DNA of 9,171 nt from an uncultured Porphyromonadaceae bacterium (GCA_905202215.1 CAJKRG010000073.1:1-9171), one strand, 5' to 3'. Shown: positions 1 through 6,310, counted from the first letter of the stretch. Made by a program: numbers and translations. Notes: generated from the sequence alone by a model not told the origin.

Positions 1-64
1 CGTCAGCCCGTCAGCCCGTCAGCCCGTCAGCCCGTCAGCCCGTCAGCCCGTCAGCCCGTCAGCT
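1..64. repeat. 8-bp tandem repeat array (CGTCAGCC), about 8 units
   Basis: Seven exact copies of CGTCAGCC occupy 1-56 and an eighth copy at 57-64 has T instead of C at its last base. The array continues to the left edge, so its full length is unknown. On the minus strand the unit reads GGCTGACG, and the last unit overlaps the end of the histidine kinase gene, where its TGA is the stop codon. The unit length is not a multiple of three, and every copy carries TGA on the minus strand, so any frame entering the array stops within about three units. Confidence 0.95.
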
Positions 65-1255
65 TAAAACCGGTAGCTCGATCCGGAAGGTCGTGGCCTG
101 GAAAGGTACGGAGCGGGCGACGAAGATTCGGCCTTTGTGATATTGCTCGACAATGCGTTTTGCGAGAGTGAGGCCAAGCCCCCAGCCGCGGCTCTTGGTG
201 GTGTAGCCCGGATTGAAGACTGTTTTGAAATTCTTGCGGCTTATGCCTTTGCCCGTGTCGGTGATCTCTATTGCGGCACCTGTCGCCGAGCATTCTACCG
301 TCACGCTCAGATCGCCGTGTCCCTCCATGGCATCTACGGCGTTCTTTATCAGATTTTCTATCACCCATTCCAGCAGTGGGGCCGAAGCTTCCACCGGCAG
401 TTCGGTGTGGGCTGTCTGTATGGACAGATTGACTTTGGGCGATATGCGTGTCGCCATATAGCCGGCCGCCGACGATACAATGGTGTTGAGATCACCGCGC
501 TCGAGCTTGGGTGCGGAGCCGATCTTGGAGAATCGCGAGGCGATGGTGCTCAGCCGGTTCACATCCTTGTTCATCTCGGCTATGGTGTCGGCGTCGACTC
601 CCATGTCGCCTAAAAGTTCCATCCATGCCATGAGCGACGATATCGGTGTGCCGAGCTGGTGGGCGGTTTCTTTCGAGAGACCGACCCATACCTTGTTCTG
701 TTCGGCTTTTTTGGTCGACAGCACGGCGAAATATACCACGGCGATAAAGGCCAGCATGACCAGCAGCTGAATGAACGGAAAGATGCTGATGCGCCGCAGA
801 AGAGTAGAGTCCTCGTAATAAAGATAATACTGCACGTCGGGGGCCACGTCGATCACAATGGTGCGCGGGCCGCCCTGCAGCTCGGCGAGGCGTTTCTGGA
901 GAAAATCGATGTTTGCCTGCTCCGACGGGAGCCCCGACACCGGATTGTCGCCTTCTATCGGCAGGTCGAAGTTGCGGAACTGGAGGATGTTGCCCTCGGC
1001 GTCGGTGAGGAGCACCGGGATGGTGGTGTTTCGGCGTATGATGTCGAGCAGGAATTCGTCTACTTCGTTCGGAAGCGCCGAAGTGGTCAGCAACTGCTGC
1101 GTGGCATCGGCCCATATCTCCATGCGCTCGCGTTCCTGCGCCGAAAGGTCGCGTATGAGACTGCTCGAAAACGCCAGGAACATGGCCACGACAGCTGCCG
1201 CGGCCACAAGGAAGGCAAGCTTGCCATAGCGCCTGAGTTCGTAGATATTGGCCAT
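59..1255 (-). CDS. Orphan membrane sensor histidine kinase
   Basis: This 398-aa protein is a two-transmembrane sensor kinase of a common Bacteroidetes type. A first membrane helix lies at about residues 13-33. A periplasmic sensor region of about 125 residues follows, and a second helix sits at about 160-180. The cytoplasmic part has the H-box with phospho-acceptor His199 (AHQLGTP), the N-box (ENLIKNAVDAM, key Asn305), the G1 box (DTGKG, 333-337), an F-box-like NPGYTTK and the G2 box (GWGLGL, 357-362). All catalytic motifs are intact, and the length fits the family. No response regulator is adjacent, so its partner must be elsewhere. It appears to be transcribed alone: an intrinsic terminator precedes its promoter, which lies almost on top of the ATG. 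The stop codon falls in the 8-bp repeat array, but the last conserved beta strand (FRIELP) is complete, so the protein is not obviously truncated. The stimulus is unknown. Confidence 0.93.
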   Translation of the reverse strand: MANIYELRRYGKLAFLVAAAAVVAMFLAFSSSLIRDLSAQERERMEIWADATQQLLTTSALPNEVDEFLLDIIRRNTTIPVLLTDAEGNILQFRNFDLPIEGDNPVSGLPSEQANIDFLQKRLAELQGGPRTIVIDVAPDVQYYLYYEDSTLLRRISIFPFIQLLVMLAFIAVVYFAVLSTKKAEQNKVWVGLSKETAHQLGTPISSLMAWMELLGDMGVDADTIAEMNKDVNRLSTIASRFSKIGSAPKLERGDLNTIVSSAAGYMATRISPKVNLSIQTAHTELPVEASAPLLEWVIENLIKNAVDAMEGHGDLSVTVECSATGAAIEITDTGKGISRKNFKTVFNPGYTTKSRGWGLGLTLAKRIVEQYHKGRIFVARSVPFQATTFRIELPVLS

Positions 1256-1259
1256 GCTG

Positions 1260-1290
1260 CAAAATTAACTCATTACTCCGAGATAGACAA
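1260..1290 (-). promoter_or_regulatory. Bacteroidetes-type promoter of the histidine kinase
   Basis: On the minus strand a -7 box TAATTTTG (1260-1267) is preceded, after a 20-bp spacer, by TTG (1288-1290). This fits the known TTTG-N19-21-TAnnTTTG pattern, although the -33 box reads CTTG. The -7 box ends only 4 bp before the kinase ATG, so a start site at the usual distance would give a leaderless or nearly leaderless mRNA. Confidence 0.65.
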
Positions 1291-1306
1291 GGGTGTGTGT
1301 ATGCTG

Positions 1307-1340
1307 AAAAAACGCCCGGCGCAGAGGCGCGTCGGGCGTT
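1307..1340 (-). terminator. Intrinsic terminator of the winged-helix gene
   Basis: AACGCCCG (1311-1318) pairs with CGGGCGTT (1333-1340). The stem extends inward by one G-T and three G-C pairs (1319-1322 with 1329-1332), leaving a 6-nt loop. Read on the minus strand, the 12-bp GC-rich stem runs directly into a T tract (complement of 1307-1312). It lies 28 bp beyond the stop of the 71-aa gene and upstream of the kinase promoter, so the two genes are separate transcription units. Confidence 0.85.
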
Positions 1341-1368
1341 GTTATTAGGTCGGCGGACAGAAATAGGA

Positions 1369-1584
1369 TTATTCCTGTACCAGCGAGATGATTACTTCTT
1401 TTTCGTCTTCGGGATCGGGAGCGATTGTGATCTTGTTTTCACGCGCAAGCCATCCCAGAGCTGCGTAGACTTCTTTGTCTTTCAGTTTGGTGATTTTTTT
1501 AAGCTGCTTGATACCAAGTGCTTCAGTGCTGCTCAGGGCCACCCACACTGTGCCGGCGTTTACGCCGATTACTTCTGTGTTCAT
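1369..1584 (-). CDS. Small winged helix-turn-helix protein, DUF2582 type
   Basis: This 71-aa protein matches, from memory, the short winged helix-turn-helix family DUF2582, found mostly in Bacteroidetes as a stand-alone domain. Typical features are the IGVNAGTVWVAL opening helix, the KQLKKITKLKDKEVYAALGWLAREN core with the presumed recognition helix (about residues 26-50), and a short acidic wing and strand (DPEDEKEVIISL). The protein is a single domain with no sensor or membrane part. The fold suggests binding of DNA or another macromolecule, but the physiological role is not established. It is a single-gene unit with its own promoter about 70 bp upstream and a terminator just downstream. 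The ATG at 1584 is the only sensible start, and the length equals the usual family length. Confidence 0.88.
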   Translation of the reverse strand: MNTEVIGVNAGTVWVALSSTEALGIKQLKKITKLKDKEVYAALGWLARENKITIAPDPEDEKEVIISLVQE

Positions 1585-1651
1585 TGGATTGTCGTTTATT
1601 TAATTGTTAGACATTATTGTTTGATATGGGTGAATTTTGGTCTTATGCCTG

Positions 1652-1681
1652 CAAAATTAACATAAATTGAATAATTCACAA
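1652..1681 (-). promoter_or_regulatory. Bacteroidetes-type promoter of the winged-helix gene
   Basis: The minus strand carries TAATTTTG (1652-1659) with TTG at 1679-1681, a 19-bp spacer. The predicted start near 1646 gives a leader of about 60 nt before the ATG at 1584. Twelve bases across the -7 box (TGCAAAATTAAC on the plus strand, 1650-1661) are identical to the kinase promoter (1258-1269). Confidence 0.7.
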
Positions 1682-1918
1682 CTATACAGATGCAACAATT
1701 TTGGCGCGTTTTTGTTTTGATCCATGCTAATGCCTTGATTCATTGTTAAATGGAATGAGTGAAAAAATGAAGAAATAAAATATCATTTTTCCTGTATCGG
1801 CCGGCTTTGGCTTGCAAAACGACGTAAACGCCGGTGTTTTTATGGCTGTATGTCGGTGCCAGGTAGCTTGCGCGGTCTGAAGGATATCTGTATTTTTATA
1901 AATATATATGGCATTTCT
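1682..1918. other. Non-coding, AT-rich intergenic stretch
   Basis: I see no credible gene, RNA gene or mobile element here. The only structure is a weak CCGGC/GCCGG pairing (1801-1805 with 1830-1834) followed by TGTTTTT, which is too short a stem to call a terminator. The stretch separates the leftward winged-helix gene from the rightward secreted-protein gene. Confidence 0.55.
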
Positions 1919-1951
1919 TTTCGTATGGATAGAAAATAATCGCTAATTTTG
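1919..1951 (+). promoter_or_regulatory. Possible upstream promoter (P1) of the secreted-protein gene
   Basis: TAATTTTG at 1944-1951 is a full match to the -7 consensus. The -33 match is poor: TTTC at 1919-1922, 21 bp upstream. Together with the better match at 2018-2050 it could form a tandem promoter pair for the gene at 2131, or drive the tiny ORF at 1956. Confidence 0.35.
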
Positions 1952-1955
1952 TATT

Positions 1956-2033
1956 ATGAAACACCCTCTAATGAAATCTTTGGTTCTTTTAGTGCCGCAC
2001 CGATCTTTTCCGGCGTATTTGGTTCTATTATAG
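1956..2033 (+). CDS. Possible 25-aa hydrophobic micro-ORF (uncertain)
   Basis: An ATG four bases after the -7 box TAATTTTG opens a 25-codon frame ending in TAG. The predicted peptide is hydrophobic (MKHPLMKSLVLLV at its start) and looks like the beginning of a signal peptide with no mature protein. It could be a leaderless small protein, the remnant of a decayed secreted-protein gene, or chance. The next promoter's -33 box (2018-2021) overlaps its 3' end. There is no homology evidence. Confidence 0.2.
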   Translation: MKHPLMKSLVLLVPHRSFPAYLVLL

Positions 2034-2050
2034 AATATTTTGTATATTTG
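2018..2050 (+). promoter_or_regulatory. Bacteroidetes-type promoter (P2) of the secreted-protein gene
   Basis: TTTG (2018-2021), a 21-bp spacer and TATATTTG (2043-2050) match both boxes of the Bacteroidetes consensus. Transcription would start near 2056, giving a leader of about 75 nt to the ATG at 2131. No comparable promoter is visible just before transketolase, so this one may also feed that gene. Confidence 0.65.
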
Positions 2051-2053
2051 CTT

Positions 2054-2105
2054 CGGGAAATTACGCTGTGTGTTTCCCGTGGCTTTTCTCTCCCGGTCTA
2101 TACCG
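2054..2105 (+). other. Inverted repeats at the start of the secreted-protein leader
   Basis: CGGGAAA (2054-2060) pairs perfectly with TTTCCCG (2073-2079) around a 12-nt loop. A smaller CGGT/ACCG hairpin (2094-2097 with 2102-2105) follows. Both lie at or just after the predicted start of transcription, so they could fold in the 5' leader. Stem stability is modest and function is unknown. Confidence 0.4.
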
Positions 2106-2130
2106 TGTGCGGCCATTATCCTAACAAAGA

Positions 2131-2757
2131 ATGCCACTGACGACGAGATTTATAATAGCGATATGGTATGCGGCTGTGTGCTTATGTGCGCGAGCCGAAT
2201 ACCGCATATTATATCTCAATACGCCTGAAATAGAGATCGGCGGCAAGATTCTTAAGGTGCACGATACGTTCAAAGCCGGCGCACCTGTCAGATGGACATC
2301 GCCACGGCAGGCCATGAAAGTAGTGGATACCGATACAGGGCGCCAGAGCGTGTTTGTGGCCGATGATTTCAGCAAAGCGAAAGCGACGAGTGTGCAGGGC
2401 TATCTGGACGGAACAAAGGCAGCCGCCAAGCCTGGATCTTCGCCCCTGTCGTCGCTTGCGGCATACCTCAACGACAGTTTCTATCTTCTTGGCTCACTTG
2501 AGATAGAGACGGGAGTTCCCACCGATGCACGTCATTATTTCTTTATCAGTTATGATCATGACGGACAGGAGATAGCCAAGGCCGTACACAACGACAACGG
2601 TACCATAAGTTTTACACCCGGAGTGTTCTCTTTCAATGGAAGCCGTCCTTCAAGAGAGATAAAAGTAAAGGTGTACTATTATGACAAGAATGCCGATAAG
2701 GTGATTACCGTGTGCGACAACATGAGAATAGTGATTTTACCAGGAAAACTTAAATAA
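2131..2757 (+). CDS. Secreted protein of unknown function
   Basis: This 208-aa protein begins with a hydrophobic signal peptide (about residues 5-20) and an Ala-Arg-Ala cleavage motif at 20-22, so it should be exported; there is no lipobox. The mature part has an N-terminal segment with IEIGGKILKVHDTF and VRWTSPRQAMKVVD (about 34-66). A small-residue linker follows (about 84-110), then a beta-rich region with DARHYFFISYDHDG, GVFSF and KVKVYYYDKNADKVITVCDNMRIV. The alternating hydrophobic pattern suggests beta strands, but I do not recognise a named domain or catalytic residues. A promoter lies 80 bp upstream. Transketolase starts 65 bp downstream, and no intrinsic terminator with a T tract separates them, so co-transcription is possible. 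The ATG at 2131 is chosen because the signal peptide begins exactly there. Confidence 0.8.
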   Translation: MPLTTRFIIAIWYAAVCLCARAEYRILYLNTPEIEIGGKILKVHDTFKAGAPVRWTSPRQAMKVVDTDTGRQSVFVADDFSKAKATSVQGYLDGTKAAAKPGSSPLSSLAAYLNDSFYLLGSLEIETGVPTDARHYFFISYDHDGQEIAKAVHNDNGTISFTPGVFSFNGSRPSREIKVKVYYYDKNADKVITVCDNMRIVILPGKLK

Positions 2758-2782
2758 CCTAAACCAAATACCCTCATAATCC

Positions 2783-2812
2783 ACTGCGGTACGGGCGCAG
2801 TTCCCGTCCCGC
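2783..2812 (+). other. Two mutually exclusive hairpins just before the transketolase start
   Basis: GCGGTACGGG (2786-2795) pairs with CCCGTCCCGC (2803-2812) with one T-C mismatch and a 7-nt loop. The alternative ACTGCG (2783-2788) with CGCAGT (2796-2801) uses overlapping bases, so only one can form. The larger stem ends 10 nt before the ATG and is followed by an A-rich spacer, not a T tract, so it is a poor terminator. A translational control element or a 3'-end hairpin of the preceding gene is possible. Confidence 0.5.
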
Positions 2813-2822
2813 GAAAAAAACA

Positions 2823-4871
2823 ATGCATGACGCAATGGACACAAAAACTCTGAACCGCGCAGCCGACAATATCCGTATTCTGGCTGCCTCGATGGTCGAA
2901 AAAGCTAAATCGGGCCATCCCGGCGGCGCCATGGGCGGCGCTGATTTCGTGAACGTTCTGTTCTCGCAGTTCCTCGTAACCGATCCCGACGATTCCACCT
3001 GGTTCGCCCGCGACCGTTTCTTCCTCGATCCCGGCCACATGTCGCCGATGCTCTATTCCGTGCTCGCTCTCGCAGGCCACTATACCCTCGACGAGCTCCA
3101 GCAGTTCCGCCAGTGGGGTTCCGTTACTCCCGGCCATCCCGAGCTCGACCCCGAACGCGGTGTCGAAAACACCTCCGGTCCTCTGGGTCAGGGCCATACA
3201 ATGGCTGTCGGCTGTGCTATCGCAGAGCGTTTCCTCGAAGCCCGTTTCGGACAGGCCGTGGCTCATAAGACATATGCCTTCATTTCCGACGGTGGCATCC
3301 AGGAGGAAATCTCGCAGGGCGCCGGCCGTATTGCCGGATATCTCGGTCTGTCGAACCTCATCATGTTCTACGACTGCAACGGCGTACAGCTTTCGACAAT
3401 GGTAGACGCCGTAGATCGTGAGGACTATGCGGCCAAATACCGTGCATGGCACTGGAATGTGCTTGAGGTCAATGGCAATGATCCTCAGGAAATAGCCGAG
3501 GCAATCGTGAAGGCTCAGGCAGAGACAAAAAAACCGACCCTCATTATCGGTCATACCGTGATGGGCAAGGGTGCTGTCAAAGCCGACGGCGAATGCTTCG
3601 AAGGTCAGTGCTCGACCCACGGCCAGCCTCTGAGCAAGAGCGGCGCCGATTATGCCGCTACTGTAGCCAACCTCGGCGGCGATCCCGAAAATCCCTGGAA
3701 GATATTCCCGGAAGCCGAGGCTCTCTATGAGGCCCGTCGTCAGGAACTCCGCAAAATCGTGGCCGAACGCCGCGCCGCCTACAAGGCATGGGCCGAGGCC
3801 AATCCCGCCAAGGCCATTGAGCTGAAAGGCTATCTCGAAGGAGTCCTTCCCGAAATCGACTATACCGCCATCGTGCACAAGGCCGACACATCGACCCGTC
3901 AAGCTTCGGCCGATGTCCTTTCGGTACTCGCCGAGAAAGTCGGAAACATGATTGTATCGTCGGCTGACCTTGCCAACTCCGACAAGACCGACGGCTTCCT
4001 CAAGAAGACCCATGCCTTTACCGCCGACGACTTCAGCGGCGCGTTCTTCCAGGCCGGTGTGGCAGAACTCACCATGGCCGCCATCATGAACGGCGTGGCT
4101 CTCCACGGCGGTGTGATCGGTGCATGCGGCACATTCTTCGTCTTCTCCGACTATATGAAGCCTGCTGTCCGCATGGCAGCCCTGATGGAGCTGCCTGTGA
4201 AATATATATGGACGCACGATGCCTTCCGCGTAGGCGAGGACGGCCCCACACACGAACCTATCGAGCAGGAGGCCCAGCTGCGCCTGATGGAGCAGATCTC
4301 CAACTTCAGCGGCAAGCCTTCGATGCTGGTTCTCCGTCCGGCCGACGCCGCCGAGACCTCCGTATGCTACAAGATGGCTATGGAAAACAAGGATACGCCC
4401 ACGGCCCTCATCCTTTCGCGCCAGGACATCAAGGATCTTCCCGCACCAGAAGGCACTACCCGCCAGAAGGCCGCTCTCGCGGCTGAAAAGGGCGGATATA
4501 CCGTCATCGCTCCCGACGGTACTCCCGACGTCGTGATGGTAGCCAACGGTTCGGAGGTTTCGCTGCTGTGTGAGGTTGCCGTTCTTCTCGAGGCCGAAGG
4601 AATCAAGGCCGCTGTCGTGTCGATGCCTTCCGCCGGTCTATTCAACCGTCAGCCCGAGGCCTACCGCGACTCCGTGCTGCCTGCAGGCGTACCCCAGTTC
4701 GGCCTCACCGCCGGCCTGCCGACCGCTCTGATGACCATCAAGGGCTTCGACGGCACGATCTTCGGCATGGAGCGTTTCGGCGCATCCGCACCCTACAAGA
4801 TTCTCGACGAGAAGTTCGGTTTCACGGCCCCGCAGGTGCTCGACCGTGTCCGTGCCGCCCTCGGCAAATAA
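2823..4871 (+). CDS. tkt: Transketolase
   Basis: This 682-aa protein is a full-length transketolase, the thiamine-diphosphate enzyme that moves two-carbon ketol units between sugar phosphates in the non-oxidative pentose phosphate pathway (cytoplasm). Visible motifs include KSGHPGGAMG (29-38, His32), DPGHMSP (His72) and TSGPLGQG (118-124). The cofactor loop reads ISDGGIQEE (154-162) and is completed by YDCNG (183-187). STHG (His266) and STRQAS (Arg359) are substrate-binding positions. Glu415 in GVAELTMAA matches the glutamate that activates the cofactor. THDAFRVGEDGPTHEP (His465, His477), RPAD and LSRQ (Arg533) complete the active site. The usual GDG opening of the cofactor motif is SDG here. 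The C-terminal domain is complete. The start at 2823 has a second in-frame ATG at 2835 that could equally be used. No promoter is evident directly upstream. Codons ending in C or G dominate, as in the neighbouring ompA-like gene, which suggests high expression. Confidence 0.96.
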   Translation: MHDAMDTKTLNRAADNIRILAASMVEKAKSGHPGGAMGGADFVNVLFSQFLVTDPDDSTWFARDRFFLDPGHMSPMLYSVLALAGHYTLDELQQFRQWGSVTPGHPELDPERGVENTSGPLGQGHTMAVGCAIAERFLEARFGQAVAHKTYAFISDGGIQEEISQGAGRIAGYLGLSNLIMFYDCNGVQLSTMVDAVDREDYAAKYRAWHWNVLEVNGNDPQEIAEAIVKAQAETKKPTLIIGHTVMGKGAVKADGECFEGQCSTHGQPLSKSGADYAATVANLGGDPENPWKIFPEAEALYEARRQELRKIVAERRAAYKAWAEANPAKAIELKGYLEGVLPEIDYTAIVHKADTSTRQASADVLSVLAEKVGNMIVSSADLANSDKTDGFLKKTHAFTADDFSGAFFQAGVAELTMAAIMNGVALHGGVIGACGTFFVFSDYMKPAVRMAALMELPVKYIWTHDAFRVGEDGPTHEPIEQEAQLRLMEQISNFSGKPSMLVLRPADAAETSVCYKMAMENKDTPTALILSRQDIKDLPAPEGTTRQKAALAAEKGGYTVIAPDGTPDVVMVANGSEVSLLCEVAVLLEAEGIKAAVVSMPSAGLFNRQPEAYRDSVLPAGVPQFGLTAGLPTALMTIKGFDGTIFGMERFGASAPYKILDEKFGFTAPQVLDRVRAALGK

Positions 4872-4891
4872 ACCGCGACTGTTAAAATTCG

Positions 4892-4958
4892 GAGCGCTAA
4901 TTCAATAAAATTCACATTTGTTAGGTGTGAATCAAAAAAATGTTGTAATTTAGCGCTC
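4892..4958. repeat. Nested inverted repeats between tkt and the ompA-like gene
   Basis: GAGCGCTAA (4892-4900) is perfectly repeated in inverse as TTAGCGCTC (4950-4958). Inside lies a second perfect dyad, ATTCACA (4910-4916) and TGTGAAT (4926-4932), with a 9-nt loop. No T tract follows the inner stem on the plus strand, so it is a weak terminator at best. The right outer arm overlaps the presumed -7 box of the downstream gene. AGCGCT is itself palindromic, so the outer pair may be two binding sites rather than one long stem. Confidence 0.6.
4946..4953 (+). promoter_or_regulatory. Possible -7 box of the ompA-like gene
   Basis: TAATTTAG resembles TAnnTTTG with one mismatch. The nearest TTTG (4917-4920) is 25 bp away, longer than the usual spacer, so the -33 box is uncertain. 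The implied start near 4958-4960 gives a leader of about 50 nt. Confidence 0.35.
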
Positions 4959-5008
4959 TCGAATTCCCCGACTTCGAACACATTCAACCATTAATCATCA
5001 TAAGCTCT

Positions 5009-6220
5009 ATGAAAAAAGGTACTCTTTTGGCATGTGCGTGCGCTCTCGTGATGGGAGCCCAGGTTGCTTCGGCTCAGGAGTCTCAGGAGATTACTTACGT
5101 CTCCGATCCCGCCCAGGGCCTCCTCATCAACCGCATGCAGGACAACTGGTTCATCACCGCTGAAGGTGGTGCAAGCTTCTACCTCGCCGACAAATCTATC
5201 CACCGTAAGGTCGGCGACCGCTTCATGCCCGCAGCCTCGCTCTATGTAGGCAAGCACATCTCGCCTGTGTTCGGTCTTCGTGCCGGCTTCAACTGGCTCG
5301 GTCTCAAAGGCCTCGCTACCGGTCCCGACTATATCGGCGCAATGCCCGACCAGATGGTGGGCGACTACTACAAGACCAAATACAATGAATTCGGTCTCGT
5401 ATTCGACGTTATGGTCAACCTCACCAACTGGTGGTGCGGCTATAACCCCAACCGTGTATACAACGCTACCGTATATGCAGGCGCAGGCGCTTACTCTACC
5501 TTCACCAAGGAATACAAAGGCACCAACGCCGACGGCTGGAAACACAGAGACGACGCCATCATGACTCTCCGTGCCGGTCTTATCAACTCGTTCCGCCTCA
5601 ACAAGCACATCGCTCTCTCGCTCGACCTCCGCTTCAGCGGTCTTGACGGTCTTCAGAACTGCGGCGGCAAAGGCTGGAACGAAAAGTACGGCAGCATTCA
5701 GGGCTATGTAGGTATCACCTATAACTTCAACAAGACCGACTGGACAGCTCCCGTCGTTCCCGTTTGCCCCGAACCTGAAAACTGCGACGCTCTCCGCGCC
5801 CGCCTCGCTGCTGCCGACGCCCGTATCGCCGACCTCGAAAGCCAGCTCAAAGATTGCCTGAGCCGTCCTGTTGAAACCAAGGTTGAAGCTGCCGGTCCTC
5901 TCGCAACTGTTTACTATCCCATCGGTGTATCGCGTCTCAGCCGCGAAAACCAGCGTGTGGTTAAGGCTATCGCCTATGTCATGACCCAGAACCCCGACAA
6001 GAAATATGTTCTTACCGGCTGGGCCGACAACTACACCGGCACCGACAACATCAACATGCGTCTGCGCAAGAACCGCGCCGAAGGTGTTGCCAAGCTCCTC
6101 GTGAAGAACGGCGTTCCCGAAAGCCAGATCACCACTACCACCAACAACGGCAACCTGTCCGACCTCGGTGAAAAGTGTGTGGCTCTCGACCGTGCAGTGA
6201 CTATCGAAGAAGCAAAATAA
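5009..6220 (+). CDS. OmpA-family outer-membrane protein
   Basis: This 403-aa protein has a signal peptide (residues 1-22, cut after VASA). An N-terminal region of alternating amphipathic segments (about 45-240) reads like an outer-membrane beta barrel, ending with VGITYNF. A Pro/Cys-containing linker follows, then a short coiled coil (about 259-283, ALRARLAAADARIADLESQL). The C-terminal OmpA-like peptidoglycan-binding domain spans about 298-400. It contains the opening strand with YYPIG, and GWADNYTG with LRKNRAEGV. Asp340 and Arg356 correspond to the pair that grips diaminopimelate in this family. The protein probably tethers the outer membrane to the cell wall; whether the barrel forms a pore cannot be judged. 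Cysteines at 253, 259 and 283 flank the coiled coil and might form disulfides. Strong bias to C-ending codons and a strong terminator suggest an abundant protein in a single-gene unit. The ATG at 5009 places the signal peptide correctly. Confidence 0.93.
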   Translation: MKKGTLLACACALVMGAQVASAQESQEITYVSDPAQGLLINRMQDNWFITAEGGASFYLADKSIHRKVGDRFMPAASLYVGKHISPVFGLRAGFNWLGLKGLATGPDYIGAMPDQMVGDYYKTKYNEFGLVFDVMVNLTNWWCGYNPNRVYNATVYAGAGAYSTFTKEYKGTNADGWKHRDDAIMTLRAGLINSFRLNKHIALSLDLRFSGLDGLQNCGGKGWNEKYGSIQGYVGITYNFNKTDWTAPVVPVCPEPENCDALRARLAAADARIADLESQLKDCLSRPVETKVEAAGPLATVYYPIGVSRLSRENQRVVKAIAYVMTQNPDKKYVLTGWADNYTGTDNINMRLRKNRAEGVAKLLVKNGVPESQITTTTNNGNLSDLGEKCVALDRAVTIEEAK

Positions 6221-6240
6221 GTATTGTCAACGATACTGTG

Positions 6241-6271
6241 AAAAAGAGCCGCCCTCAAAGCGGCTCTTTTT
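6241..6271. terminator. Strong bidirectional intrinsic terminator after the ompA-like gene
   Basis: AAAAAGAGCCGC (6241-6252) pairs perfectly with GCGGCTCTTTTT (6260-6271) around a 7-nt loop. It has a T tract on both strands. It begins 20 bp after the ompA-like stop codon and isolates that gene from gluQ. Confidence 0.93.
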
Positions 6272-6310
6272 CATGGTTAAGGGTTAATGGTTATGGATTT
6301 ATAAGTCAGC

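Noticed and set aside
1..64. CRISPR array
   Set aside because: The repeats are 8 bp and contiguous with no spacers, so this is a simple tandem repeat.
659..1348. Long plus-strand frames opposite the histidine kinase
   Set aside because: They lack a promoter and family motifs and run through the terminator; the minus-strand kinase has all catalytic boxes.
1801..1841. Terminator at the CCGGC/GCCGG pairing followed by T residues
   Set aside because: The stem is only five base pairs with a 24-nt loop, and no gene ends just upstream of it.
2679..4253. 524-codon open frame on the minus strand opposite transketolase
   Set aside because: It mirrors tkt, whose bias to C/G-ending codons removes antisense stops. 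The predicted protein is Gly/His/Cys-rich without domain sense, and the plus-strand gene is an unmistakable family member.
4910..4940. Intrinsic terminator of transketolase at the ATTCACA/TGTGAAT hairpin
   Set aside because: The 7-bp AT-rich stem is followed by C and an A tract, not T, on the coding strand.
4991..5608. 205-codon minus-strand frame opposite the ompA-like gene
   Set aside because: It is an antisense shadow of a codon-biased gene, and it extends into the ompA-like leader without any start signal.
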